From Anaeramoeba flamelloides (Eukaryota; Metamonada; Anaeramoebidae), in contig JANTQA010000040.1 of assembly GCA_027625915.1 (NCBI GenBank), forward strand, positions 2,418,001 to 2,482,000: a stretch of DNA of 64,000 bases. Reading direction: 5' to 3'. The notes below the pieces were generated by a model, which had not been told where the DNA came from, did not search any database, and saw only the letters and a program-made list of their open reading frames with translations. Below, in pieces: positions 22,518 through 35,800 of this stretch. A program made the translations under genes and the position numbers. Within the stretch, counting starts at the first letter, position 1. Every line of letters starts with the position of its first letter.

Positions 22518-22712
22518 CACTCAGTTCCGCTTTTAAGGCACAAAATTGTAATGAAATTTAAGGAACAAAACAATCTCAAATTAAGCACAAAATTTGTAAT
22601 TTTTTTTTTTTACAATTTATTTTAATAGAATATGTTTTTTGTGCCTTAATTGGAGATTTTTATCATGCTTTAAATTTCGTTGAAGTTTGTGCCTTAAAGG
22701 TGGAACTGACTG
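22518..22712. mobile_element. MITE family F, copy 2
   Basis: 195 bp between TA at 22516-22517 and 22713-22714, with ends ACTCAGTTCCGCTTTTAAGG and GTGCCTTAAAGGTGGAACTG. It has the same AAGGCACAA-type subterminal repeats as 16644-16840 with several changes. Confidence 0.75.
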
Positions 22713-23164
22713 TATATCTGATAAGTAACTTAAAAAAATTTCTGATTTTTTTTTGGTGGTTGGATTCTGATTAAAAAAAAAAAAAAAAAAAAATGTACAT
22801 ATTAATATACCTTTTAAGAGGAATAATAAATTGGATACTGTTTCTAAAAAAAAATTTATTGAATTTTTAATTGATTTTCTAAAAGAAAAAAAAGTCGTAA
22901 TTATTATTTTTCAAATTTGGTAAAATTTCAGAATTGATCTAATTCTCATTTTTTTAAATAGTCAATCTCATTTAAATATATTGACTGTGGGGATTTAAAC
23001 ACCCCTTTAGGGATAGGTTAAAGTATTTTAGGGTATGTTAGCGTAATTTTTTGTGGTTTAGATGATATTCTAGAGAATTTTGTAAATGATTTTGAAAAAA
23101 AAGTATAAATGCCAGACCAATTAGACGTTTATAACTTGCTTTCAGGGGAAAAATTTTCTGAATT

Positions 23165-23340
23165 ATTGGACTAATCTTTATTAAATTTTTTCACCCAAAT
23201 TTAATAGAAATTGTGAAACTTTTTTGTCAATTACTTAGATTTGAAAGACCCTGTTTATTTTCTTATTAAAATTATTTCAAGATAAGGAATCCTTATTTAG
23301 AAATTGGTCAAAAAAAAAAAAATAATAATAATAGAGACTA
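23165..23340. repeat. Dispersed repeat G, copy 2
   Basis: Matches 19448-19620 (TTGGACTAATCT, CAATTACTTAGATTTGAAA, TTTAGAAATTGGTC, then poly(A) and ATAGAGAC). The plus-strand frame starting at 23304 has no known family. Confidence 0.55.
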
Positions 23341-24952
23341 TTTCCTTAACTTTTGTGGTTAAAATTGGGGTTCGAACAAAATTTGAAAAAATATTTAATA
23401 TAGTTGATTTTGTTTTTTTGGATTTTTCTACAAATTATGTAATTAAATACTCTCAATCCCAAAATAATATTTTTGATTTTTCCTATCACAAACCCTTAGA
23501 AACCCATTTAAAATTTTCATACAGATGAAAATAATCAAGAAAATCTTCAAAAATACGAAAAAATTCAATTTAACCAATTTTGAAATTCAATAATATACCC
23601 TAAAAAATACCTGGTTCTTTATATTTTTTTTATATTATAATTAATTATCAAAGATAAAATTTTAAAAAGGAATATAATTGAAAAAAATATTTTTTTTCAA
23701 AATATTGCTCTTCAAATAACGTTCTAAAGAAGATAACTTTTACCATACATTTTGAATGCAAATGGAATTGAATAATAATAAAAAAAAATTACAGACCATT
23801 ATAGAATGTACCCTAAAATGAATTAATAAATAAATACAAAAAAAAAAGAATTAAAAATTGAAACATATTTTGTTCCACCTTTACGAAAAAAAAACTCTGA
23901 ACCAAATTCATGAGAAAAAAACTATTAAATTAAGAGATTAGAGTCGCCTAAAGAGAAGCCCAATATCAAAGTATATTGTTATTGAGTGTAACTATATTAG
24001 TACTACAATGATTTAAATATCTCAAAAAATTCGATTACTCACAAAAGTAATATTTGTTGATCTCATCAATTAAAAAAGATTCTTGTATTAGTAAAAAACC
24101 CAAGAATTTTAGAAAAAAATATGAATTTCATCACAAATTAAAGGTTTGAATTATCAATATCCAGACTCCAAATTACAAAATATTCTTTCATTAATTTGGG
24201 GTGAAGTGTAGATTAGTTGTTAAAAAATTCACTTTTTTTAAAAAAATAAATAATTAACCTATAGATTTCTTTGACAAATTATTTCTGAAATATTGTAAAG
24301 ATATTGAAATTACAATTACCTTTAAAAAATGAAATAAAATTAATTCGTCTTTTTGGGTTTTTATGTTGATGATTATTGAGTAAATCTTTGAAAATTAAAA
24401 ATTTAAAAAATATTTACTTATGGAAGTTCGAAATATGAATTATTAATTACTGGTATACTCTTCTTTTGATTTCTGTTTTTAAATTTGTAAAAGGAATTTT
24501 CAAAAAATATTTCTAAATGAAAATTATAAATTTTTATTCATTAATATAAAATATAATATTTTATGGACAATAAGATCTATGATAGATTTTTTAGAGCTAT
24601 GTTAGCACTTGTGCTCTAATATCATTTATTCTCAATTACAAAATACTTGGATTAGAGAGAAATATATTGTGAAAATAACCCCTCAGGACTGATTTTTTCA
24701 AATTTTTTTTTTCAAAAAGAATTTTTTTAAGATCTAAAAAAGTGTATATATTTCTTATTTTTTGTACTATAAATTTTGTTAAAAACTTGTAACTTAAAAG
24801 TTTAACTGGCTATAAAATAAATAAAAAAAAACAACAACCCATTATAAAAAAAATGAAAGAAAACATTATGAAATAGGAGAGTGACATATATCCGATAATA
24901 GTGTTTTTACAAACCAATTTAAAAATGGGAAATAAAAAAGGGTGTTTGAAAT
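23341..24952. other. Intergenic, no gene recognised
   Basis: AT-rich sequence. A partial family-F right end (AACTTAAAAGTTTAACTGGC) is at about 24785-24810. Nothing else was identified. Confidence 0.45.
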
Positions 24953-25677
24953 ATTCCCGAAAATACCTGAAATTTGTTAAAAAAGAAAAAACACCTTTTG
25001 GACAAATTCGAAGAAAATACAGTGCAAATATACTCAGTTTAACGGTAAAATAACAATTTTACTTTGAGACAAAATATATTTTTTGAATTTTTTACTCCTA
25101 TCCTAAAGAGTTTTTGGTACCTTTTGAGTATATTTGAGTAATTGGTGGCACTTATTAGGGTAAGTGTATATGTATGCTAGGGTATGGACATGGGTTGTGT
25201 TGGGTTCAGTAAGGTGTTCTTTTGTATGTTTTGGTTATTCCATTTCTCATGATGGGTGGAGAGTTAAATAATGTTTGGATTTTGTAACATTGTGTAGGAT
25301 ATGGGTATGTAATGTGTGATCAGATATTACTCAGTTATTTTTGGATTGTATTTAAGATTAGAAAATTACAGGTAATGATACATAATTAGAACTTTTCTTT
25401 ACAAGTAAATTTTCTCTCATTTAATTAATACACTTCAATATGATCAGAAATGTTACATTCATCTAAGATATCAATCCCTTTCACATAAAATGGGTTTTAT
25501 ATTATTCCCCAAAATTCGTAATTTTACACATTTTCATATTTTTCAGAAAAAAGTGTTCTTCAATCAAAATTGAAATTTATAGTTAAATCTGAGTATATTA
25601 AAACCCAGGTTTCTTAAAATTTGTTCAAAAGGTGTTTTTATGTGATTAAAAAAATTTAAGGTATTTTCGATTTTCAT
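24953..25677. mobile_element. Inverted-repeat element H with a G-rich interior
   Basis: Arms of about 85-90 bp at 24953-25037 and 25587-25677 are inverted, about 80% alike by eye (ACACCTTTTGGACAAATT versus AATTTGTTCAAAAGGTGT, and ATATACTCA versus TGAGTATAT). The interior at 25130-25330 is unusually G-rich on one strand, with GGGTATG, TTGGGTT and GATGGGTGGAG, unlike the rest of the window. There is no ORF of note. It may be a non-autonomous DNA transposon that captured foreign sequence (inference). Confidence 0.6.
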
Positions 25678-27087
25678 TTTTTTGGGATAATTGATAGATA
25701 CAATCAAAAAATTATCCTCAATAAATAAATAAATAAAAAATTATTTCTTGATATTATATAATATTTGTAACAATTATTTCTTCTTTTTTACTTGGTTATA
25801 TTGTTAATTCTCACTTGAAAAAAATTATTAACGAAATATTTCATCATAATTCCAAATAATTTACCTGAATATATTTTAATTCCAATTTTCATTAAATTAA
25901 TTTAAATCCTAGTTATTGGTTAAGAAATAGGATATTTTTTCTATTCTTCTTTTTCAAAAAAAAAGATTTATTGGATATAATTTGTTTGACCTTTAAACAT
26001 TTTTTTTTAAAACAAAGTAGAAAATCCAAAAATATTACGAATCTTAATTGTAATTTTTTCTTGATTTTCTATTTATTTCAATTGAATCTCTTGTCGTTGT
26101 TTTTTTGATTCAGATTATTTATTTTGATTTTTGAAATTGGATCCTTTTTTTGATTTTGTCTTATTTTGATAAAATTATTCCAAAAAAGAATTTTGAAAAA
26201 TAAAAGTTTAAAACTGTTTTTTAAAAAACTATAAACATGGACAGGACAGAAAATCAAGGAATATACTATTTATTCTATACCAAATTTGAGGAGATAAATA
26301 AGAATAAAATCAAATAAAATCAACTTTGAAAATAGTCTTTTTTTGTCAATCTTTATATTGACAAATTTATTTGTAACGATTGATCATTATTTTTTTTTTA
26401 TAATACAATTAAGATTTGTTTTAGAAAAGATCTTATACTTGACTAAAAGGAAAAAATAAATTCTGAAAATATAAATTAGCCAAAACTACATATATAGATT
26501 TCAGTTATACATCTTTTATAAATTATTTTTTCAAAGTTATGATAATCTTATGTATTTAAGAAAAAATTGCTATTGAACTCATTTAGATTCCAATATCCCT
26601 TTTTTCAAAATTGGGTAATTTTGAAAAAAACACTTATTTTTCGGGTATTTTTTTTTTGAAATTAGTTACAACGAATGAACTTTTGATTGAACATTAATTA
26701 AGAAAAGAGAATAAATGTTAAAACAATTTGGTGAAAAAAAACAGGGAATATATATATATATATATATATAAACATCAAAAAAAAAAAAAAAAAAAAAAGA
26801 TAAAAAATCCAAATAATGATATTTTTTTTTGCATTTTTTTTAACTTGTCTCCAAGAACTGTTCACAAATATCTAATTTTATATAAGTTATTTTTAAACTT
26901 TTAATATGATAAATCCAAAATATAAATCATTAATTAAAGAAAACGAAATACTCACAATTTTACTTCATATACTGAAGTAACCCCCTAAAAAACGATTATA
27001 TAACAAATCAAAATATTAAAAAAAAAAAAAAATAATTTTTTTATAATAGAATTGTCAATAAATGAGCTAATTATCAAAAAAAATTTT
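25678..27087. other. Intergenic, 3' flank of NAD kinase
   Basis: AT-rich sequence with a (TA)n run at about 26749-26770 and a poly(A) run at about 26778-26800. No gene was seen. Confidence 0.5.
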
Positions 27088-29811
27088 TTAATCTTCATCA
27101 TATGGCTTTGGAACGTATATAACCTCATTCCAGCCAAGTATTGAACTGATTGCGCCAAACCAATCTGAAACGGAATTAGAAATATGCATAAAAGGAAGAG
27201 GATATTTTGAAGTTTGTATTGTTATATACCCACCATTTTCTAAATTTCCCCAAGTTCTCCCATCAAAAGTCGCCGAACAAGATCCCTTTGCACTTTTTGG
27301 ATGTTTGATCTTCAATGTTACCGAGTCGGGAAATATTAAAGGCCTTGCTGATACAGAATATGAACACATGGGTGTAAAAAGAATCGCTTTCATTGAGGGG
27401 TGAGTAATCGCACCGCCGGCTGATAGGCTATAGGCGGTCGATCCTGTTGGTGTGGTAACCATAACGCCATCACCGCTAAGAAGGGTAAATTGTACATCGT
27501 CACAATAACATTTTAATAAACTAATAAATTTGGAACCTGATCGATCAAGAACCACCTCATTTAAAACATTTGTTTCAAAAAGTATTTCATCCTTTGCGGA
27601 ATAAACTCGGCATAATAACCTTGAACGGAACGTTATCAAAAATTTTTTTTCAATGGCTAATTGGATGGTTTCTTTAAACCTACGATAATCTATTTGAATT
27701 ATTTTATATATTGAAAGGTTGTAAAAAAAAAATATATTTAATATGAAAAAATCATTCAGAACAAATGTTTTCAATTGAAAATGCAATTCAAAGAATTGTC
27801 AATTATTTTTAGTACTTTAACTAGACAAAAGACACAATATTTGTTATGCTTTTGGTACATTTGATAAATTTTTTATTTTGAATGTTCATTTATTTTTGAA
27901 ATTTTTAAAAAAATAAAAAAGTGCAATTAAAAAGTTCAGAAAAAATCAAGGAAAAATTTAACCACATCTTGAAAAAAATTTTTTGACTAAAAAAGAAATT
28001 TTATTTTAAATTGTTGTTGATTAAATTGTATTAGATTAAATATTAATAGTGGAACTTGAGTCTTTTTAAGTAATTTTTTTATTTTTTTGAATAAAAAATT
28101 TTAATTTCAATTTTTTTCAAAAAAAGCGTTTATTTTAACTGTTCGAATATTTTGCAAGGTTTAACTAGTTTCGGTTGTTGTTTTTTTAAAATTAATACGA
28201 AAAAGGTGTGTTAAAGTTTTTTTTTAAAAAAAAATAATCATCATTCTAAACATTTTATTTCTAATATTTTTGATTTGTTTTGCAATTTTCAACTTTTTAA
28301 AGAAAAAAAATATTTTTACTTTTAACGTTTGCAATTATACAAGTTATTTTTTAATTCTTACCTTGAAAAAAAATAATATTTGACTTGTGTTATTTAAGGG
28401 TGTAGGATATTTCCAAAAAAAAAAAAAAGTAGGAGCATTTATTTTAAAATGTATTTTTATTAAAATTCAATTTAATATAACTATTTAAATATCCAAAATT
28501 GTTGATATTCATTTATTGATTCTTAACATTTTTTCAATCTGTTTGTTAGTATGACATTACATAAATAAAAGAGATTAAAGTTTCCCATCTTGGTTTTAGA
28601 TGTGATTTTTTTAGTTTGAAAAATTGGTATTTATTATTTTCTTTTTGATCGAAAATTTATTTTCCCTAAGAGATTTAATCTGGATCAAAATTTCATCAGA
28701 TAGAATGAAAAAATTATAACTATATTTTATTGAATAAAAAATAATGTGTACCCTTTCAATTTTTCCAGTTTTCTGATTGAATTTTACAGTACCTCGTTTT
28801 CTCCAAATAAAAGTTCAATTTTTTTTTTTTTCATTTTTTGAAAGTTTTTAAAGAACATATTTTGAAATATATCCAATAGATGTTCATTCAATTGGTGGTA
28901 TTAATATTTCTCTTAATTTGGAATTATCAGTTTAAGGATATAACCACTAGCAAATAGAATTGTATATGAAATATAAAAAAAAAAAAATGACCCAACTTTT
29001 TTGAAAATACCTTATGTTCCAAATGAATTCTTCAGATACCTTGCAAATACCTTCCTTTTAGATTTATTAATGTAAATACAATCTTTTATTCAAAGATTAA
29101 AACTATTTTTTTTGAAAAAAATGATACTTATTGGCTTTTTTTTGTTCAGTTGTAAATACTTCACTAATTTCAGAGTAGCAATGAAGATTAACAATTAAGA
29201 GAGGTATTGATTAATTTTACTGGGTTATTAGTACAGAATAACTAACTCGACTGAAAAACTAATCAAATAAATATCTATCCTAATTGTGTTTTTAAGAACT
29301 TTCTTAAGAGAGGTTTTAGAAGTAGAACAAAAAAAAAAAAAAAACGTCAATAAGTATCATTTTTTTCAAAAAAAATAGTTTTAATCATTGAATAAAAGAT
29401 TGTATTTACATTAACCAATCCAAAAGGAAGATATTTGCAGGGTATCTGAAGAATTCATTTAGAATGCACCCTCTTAAAATTTGGAAACTTTTTTGTAAAT
29501 TTGTAAAGTGTTTTTTTTTTAACTTAAAAATTTCATCATAATGTGCCAACGGCTATATCCTTTTCAAATACAGCAGAAAACTAAATTAAGTTTCAATTAC
29601 TTCTGATGACTGTGTCTAATTTGGACGCCCTTTGAATTAAAAGTCTCAAATTTAGTCACTTCAAAATTCTCTCTTTAACATATTAGATGATTTTCCATCT
29701 AACCCTTAACAATAAATCCTTTTCAAATAAAGTAGACAGTTTCGACAAAATTTTTCATTAAAAAATAGCAATCTATGAAGATTGTTATTGGTCGACTTCA
29801 AATATCAAAAA

Positions 29812-29843
<32 letters not shown>

Positions 29844-32800
29844 TAAAGCTAATATAGTTGGAGATCTTGACTATTCAAAAGTTATGAACTAAATTACAAA
29901 AATTTTTTAAATTAATTTTTGAGAAAAAAACAATGAGCAAGGGTATTGAATTCTATAATTTTCTACATAATTCTATTATTTTCTGAATATTAATTAAAGA
30001 AATTAAAAAAAAATAAAAAATCAAAATAAGAATAATAAAATAAAACAATTACCAAATGCTGCAAGAAAGCCCAAACTACCCATATTAAAAGATAATAATG
30101 GAGGAACAGGTTGCAAATTAAATTGATATACCGTCCATAACAACGTACCATCTCCACCAATTGAGATAACAAAATCAATAAATTTATGTAAATAAGGCTT
30201 TTGTTCTAATATTTTATTTTTTTTTATTATTAATGATAAATAAATATTTTTCAAATAAAAATAAGAAAAGAAAATAAATGAAATAATTAATATTAACAAT
30301 ATACAGAAAAAAATTAATACAGTACATTTGTTTAACTTTGTTATTTTTTTAATAAAAGATTCAAAAATTGAATGATTAGTTAATTTTTTTTTTTTTTTGG
30401 TATTAGATGGATTATATATATAATAGATGTTTTGATGATATCTATGCTATAAGTCACGATAAATTTACAAAATTCGTGATTATTTTTATCAAATCGCGAT
30501 ATTTTAGAAAATCACCATATTCAATATTCTCGCGATAATATAAAAATCGTGATAATTATTATAAAATCGCGATAATTATTTAAAAATCATGATAAATACC
30601 AATATATCGCGATGAAAAAGTAATCGCAATAGAATAGTTGATGAGTTTTAGGCCTAATTCAGCAATTTTTTTACAAAGAAATTTTTTTTGATCAAAAAAT
30701 AGATTTATGATTAATAAAAGTTATTCTTTTAAAAAACAACAAAAAAGATACTTGATTCAATCAAGGATCAGATCAAAGAGTTGTATTGTATTTTCTTTTG
30801 ATTTGGTTGACAAACCTATCTATCATTTTAGATCAACATCAATAATAACCAAAGACAAATAAATATTTTCTCAGTCTATCATGTTGTTGTAAATTGTGTT
30901 GAATAAAAAGAGCTTCTAAAACAACCAACACTTCATGTGTTCTTTAAAAAGTGCGTTCTTGGGTTAAACATTTTCAATATTCTCGGAAAGCTTGAGAGGA
31001 GTTGGATAACTTTTCAAAAATTTTCACAACAACCATAGCCACATTATCACCAATTATTAAGATTTTTTTGTACAATTGTTTTCTTCTTATTATTATTCTT
31101 TTCGTGTCTTTGTATTTTAAAGAAAACACAGCAAGATCTTATATGTTTTTGTTTGAACGATCCCCAATAAGAAGGAAAATTACTCTTAATTCTTTTTGGT
31201 TATTTAACTTGTGAAGGTAATTTCCTCATTTTAAAAAAACATACATCTATTTTATATTCAAGTATATTGTTAAAATGGACTATTATTAGTTTGATCATAA
31301 AATTTGTTTGAGATTTTATATTTTTGTTAAAAAAAAATGTAAAGAAAAAAAAAATTTTTTTCCACAACAAACCAAACTCATTCCGTTTATAAAAGTTTTG
31401 GGTCTTTTAAAACTTTCAAACACTTGAAGAAAATTCACAACCCTTACAAACACTTTCTAACATTTATTAAAGGGGAAAGTGTTGTAAAAGTCTCAAGGAT
31501 TTGTAAAAATCAAGATATTGTTTTTAAGGTGATTTCAAAAAAATAATTTTTTCAGTTTTTCGTGATTTTTATTTTATCGCAATTTTATGATTTTTCGTGA
31601 TAGAGTAAGGCTAATCGCAATTTTTTTAGTATTATCGCGAATTAATTTTTAATATCGTGATAATATATGTTATCATCAAAATCTCTAATTAACCATTAAA
31701 AAAAAAAAGTGCAACAAAAAAAAAAATTTTACTTTTAAGTAATTCAAATATTCGAAGATTTTAATTTTTCATTCAAAATTATTTCGTATTTGCTAAAAAC
31801 GGGTTATTATTTCCATGGATTAATGACTTGAAAACCTTTATTTTTAATTGAATGGAAAATTTTAGGGCCTCTTTTAAGTTTTAAAATCCTTTTTATTTCT
31901 TTTTTCTTTAAGAAAAAATAGAAATTTTACTTCTATTTTAATAAAATCAAAAAAAATATTTTATTTTTATTAATATAGCGATTAAACTTGAATATTGAAA
32001 ATTATATGATATTCTTGAAAAATTAATTAAAATGAAAAGGTTTTTAACAATATCAGAAACTTGATTTTTTATTATGTTATTAATAATATAAGTAAAACTT
32101 AATAATAAATAGCCCTGCATTAAGTAAAACCAACCTTAAAAAATTTTTATTTTTCGTCAAAAATCTTCAAATGTAATCAAAAAAGATCACTTTTATTTAT
32201 TTATAAAAATGGAAAAGGGGAGAGTAGCGTTCAAATTTTAAAACTATTTCTATTAATCAAGATTATTTCCGAAAATGTTAGATAAATTAATTGAACGATG
32301 TTGGGTATTTTATTCGTAATGTACTTTTGGCATCTGAAAAGAACTGAAAACTTTTTGGGTAGTGGTATTATAGTTCTTTTGAAAATGAAAAGATACTGGT
32401 TTATGGAATTTTAAAAATATTTTTCGCAAGAGTTAATAAAAGAAATTATTTGAAATAATTAGAGAATATGGAATTTTTAGCCTCTTTTGGTCACCTTTGG
32501 ATAAGTTGAGTTAAATGAATAAACAGAACAAAATAATCAATCTTGGTATATGTAAGAAAATCTAAAAAGGTTTCAATCAATATAGAAATTATTTGTTAAA
32601 ATAGAGTATTCGAGAAATAAATTAAAAAAGGTATATACTTGTGAATTTAAAAAATTTTTCATTAGAAAATTTTTTTTTTACAAAAAAAAAATAACAAGAA
32701 ACAATATATAAAGATGAAAACAAAATCCGAAAATATGTTTTAACATAAGGAACTAATGTGTTTTTTGAAAATTTTGTTTTTTTTTGAAATCTATGTTTTC

Positions 32801-35800
32801 TTGAAAACAAACACCTAATTTTCATTAAAATACACCTTAATTTAATGATCCATTTATTATACGTGTTCAGCAAACGCCCAAGTTTTTTATCTGTGATTTT
32901 TTTTTAAAAAAAAAACATATTCTGGACGTTTTATATTTTTTTTTCGTTTCTAAAATCAAAATAATTTAAATACTATTCAAAAAGGATGGAGTATAACTTG
33001 GGTTTTTTTGTGAATTGGAAGAAATCACGATCATGAAAACATTATTTCAAAAAAAAATTAAGCATTTGCTAATTTTTCATTTGTAAATAACTTGAATTAT
33101 AATAAACACTATTGGTTGATAAAAGATCTTTGATCAAAAAGTATTTACAAAGATATTTTATCATTTAAGTTGGAAAATTCAATTTTCCAGGTTCTATTAT
33201 ATTTTTTTCAAATTAAATAGTAAAAAATTTGAAAATTTTTTTTTCTAGCTAATACGCCATTTTATTAGATTTTAAAAGTATTTTAAATCTGATGAATATC
33301 TTTCAAATAGGTAATCAATTATTTGGACTATTAAAGAATTATTTGTTCTTTTCAATTGAAAAAAATATTTTTTTTTGATTTTCCGTGAGGTTTTTTTTAC
33401 TTTTTTGAATAAACCGAAAATTTAAATAAATTTTCGGTTTATTACAAAAATCAAAAAAAAAAAAACGCCATTAGCTTTTTCAGAATTCAAAAGAATTGAG
33501 TAAAATCTTTGATTTGACTCTATTCTTTTAAATACTGGAAAGGCTTGGCAATTTACGGACACTTTTCATTAGGTTTTCCAGCATTTAAAAGAATTGAGTA
33601 AAATAATATAGATTTTACTCTATTCTTTCGAATCTTGGAAAATTGCCGTTAGGTTTTTTTGAGTTTTCTATTTATTTGGAAAATCCATAGATTTTCGTTA
33701 GGTTTTTTTTACTTTAGAAATAAAATAGAAAACCTCAAAAAAACCTAGAACACTTAACAGATAAACAGAAAACCTCAAGAAAACCTAGGCACTCTACGGC
33801 ACTCTACAGCACTCTACGAAACTTCATAAAACTCTAAAATTTTAGAGTTTTTTATACTAGTTATAATGTATGCAAGATTATAACTCATAGGATAAAAAAA
33901 TATTTTTTAGAAAAAATAAGCAAAGCAACTCTTTACTAAAAAAATCCAACTCCTAGACGACAATAAGAGCACAAAAATTGTGGCCACTTTTTTTAATTCA
34001 CAAAACTTTTTTTTTTGGGGATTATCTCAAATTTTGAAATGTAATAAAAAGATCAAAATACAATAACTTATACTTGATAAAGTTTTTGTAATTAAAAATT
34101 TTAAAAACTTGTTATTTAAACACCTTTTGGTTTTTAACTTTTCAATTTTCGGAAAAACAGTTTTAGGTTTTTCAAAGAAATTAAAGAAAATAATTTTTGA
34201 ATTGGGGTAACTTTACAAAAATTTCGGACAATTTCAAATGTTATCTTTTTTAAATCACTTTTTTTTAGCATTTTTGAGCTTTCAAAAACTTTCAAGTATT
34301 TGAAATTTGAAAAATGTTTAAATGAACAGTGGAAACTGAAATCTTGATCTGAATCTTTAAAGGATCAGAACTATAGAGATGAAAGTATAAAAAAGTCTTG
34401 AACTTATTATATGAATTGTGCTATTCTTGTCTCTCTCTCTCTCTTTCTTTCTTTCTTTTCTTTTTTTTTTTGTACAAAGTTCCAAAAATAAATTATAAAT
34501 TATAAACAATTTTAATAATTAGAGTGTTGAAATATTATTCGAAAAAGATTGTGAGATTCATCAATTTAATTTTTTCTTTTTTAAAACAGTTTTTATTTAC
34601 TTAACCAAATATAAAACAATGTAATTGTTCAATTCTTAAAAATAATCTCTTTTAAATAAATTATTCAATGATTTATTTTATATTATCATTTCTATTTTGT
34701 AAAAAAAAAAAAATTAAAGATGAAAAAATGAGTATGTTTACCGATTAATACCTTGAAAAGGGTTTTAATAGCAATTCTTACAACATTTTTGACTCAGAAT
34801 TACATTTATTACTTGGTATATTAACTATATAATCCATTTTACTGTTTGCGTTTACCTCATTCTTTTTGGTATTTAAGAAAAAATTTTTTTAGTATTTTTC
34901 CTTTTTCAAGTAAGAATTGAATTATAGTAGGGAAAAAAATACCTTACACGAAAAAAATATCTGACAAGATTTTTAATTGTGAATATTAGGAAAAGTGTAG
35001 TGTAATTTCTTTTATTTAAAATTAAATCCTTTTTCTAAATAACAAAATTTTTTATTATACCAAGTAATAAACCTACCTACAGTTCATTAAATTGGAGTGT
35101 CTCTAGAATACTCAAGTAATTGTTTATAGCCATAAGTAGATCTACTTTTTTTGAAAAACAATCCAGTTTTATAGAGGTTTGTTAGAGTTTGGTAAATGAT
35201 AATTTTTATTCTTGTTTTTTAATTGATTGGGTGGTGTTTTAAAACAAAGGTAATTTCATTAATCATCATTCTACAAAGTGGGTGAGTTATAATTCATAAA
35301 AAGTTTGATTCTTAAAAAAAGGATTTAATTTTAAATAAAAGAAATTACACAACAATTTTACTAATATTCACAATTAAAAATCTTGTCAGGGATTTTTTTC
35401 ATTCCCGGTATTTTTTTCACTGCTTAAGTTTAAATTTTACTAATCAATTATTATTCTTAAAACAAACTATTAGAGATATTTAAACAATTTAGTTGTTCAA
35501 AAAAATTTTTTTTATTTTATTTTGATTAAAATAAACTATATTCTTGAAAAAAAATACTGAGATTGTAAATAAATACATATAAAAACAGTACAAAGGGTCT
35601 ATTAAAAAAAAAAAAATAAACAATTCATTTTTTGAAACATCTTTTTTTAAAATTGCATTTTGTTAATCTCAACACGATTTTTTTTTGTATTAAAATATTG
35701 AGTTTATTGTTGTGATATTCTAAAAAATCTGGAATTTTAACTTTGAATAAAAAAGAAAAAGTAAAAAGTGTAAAACGAAAAGCAAAGATTTTGAAAAGTA

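Larger units (their letters stand above)
27690..30052 (-). other. NAD kinase intron 2 (2363 bp)
   Basis: Starts GTAATT (minus strand, from 30052) and ends AAATAG at 27690. It contains repeat J (about 28590-28932) and the inverted-repeat element I (28934-29573), plus a poly(T) run near 29822-29842. The remainder is AT-rich without features. Confidence 0.85.

Noticed and set aside
23304-23528. Plus-strand frame MVKKKKIIIIETISL
   Set aside because: It starts in the poly(A) end of repeat G; no family resemblance and no splice partner.
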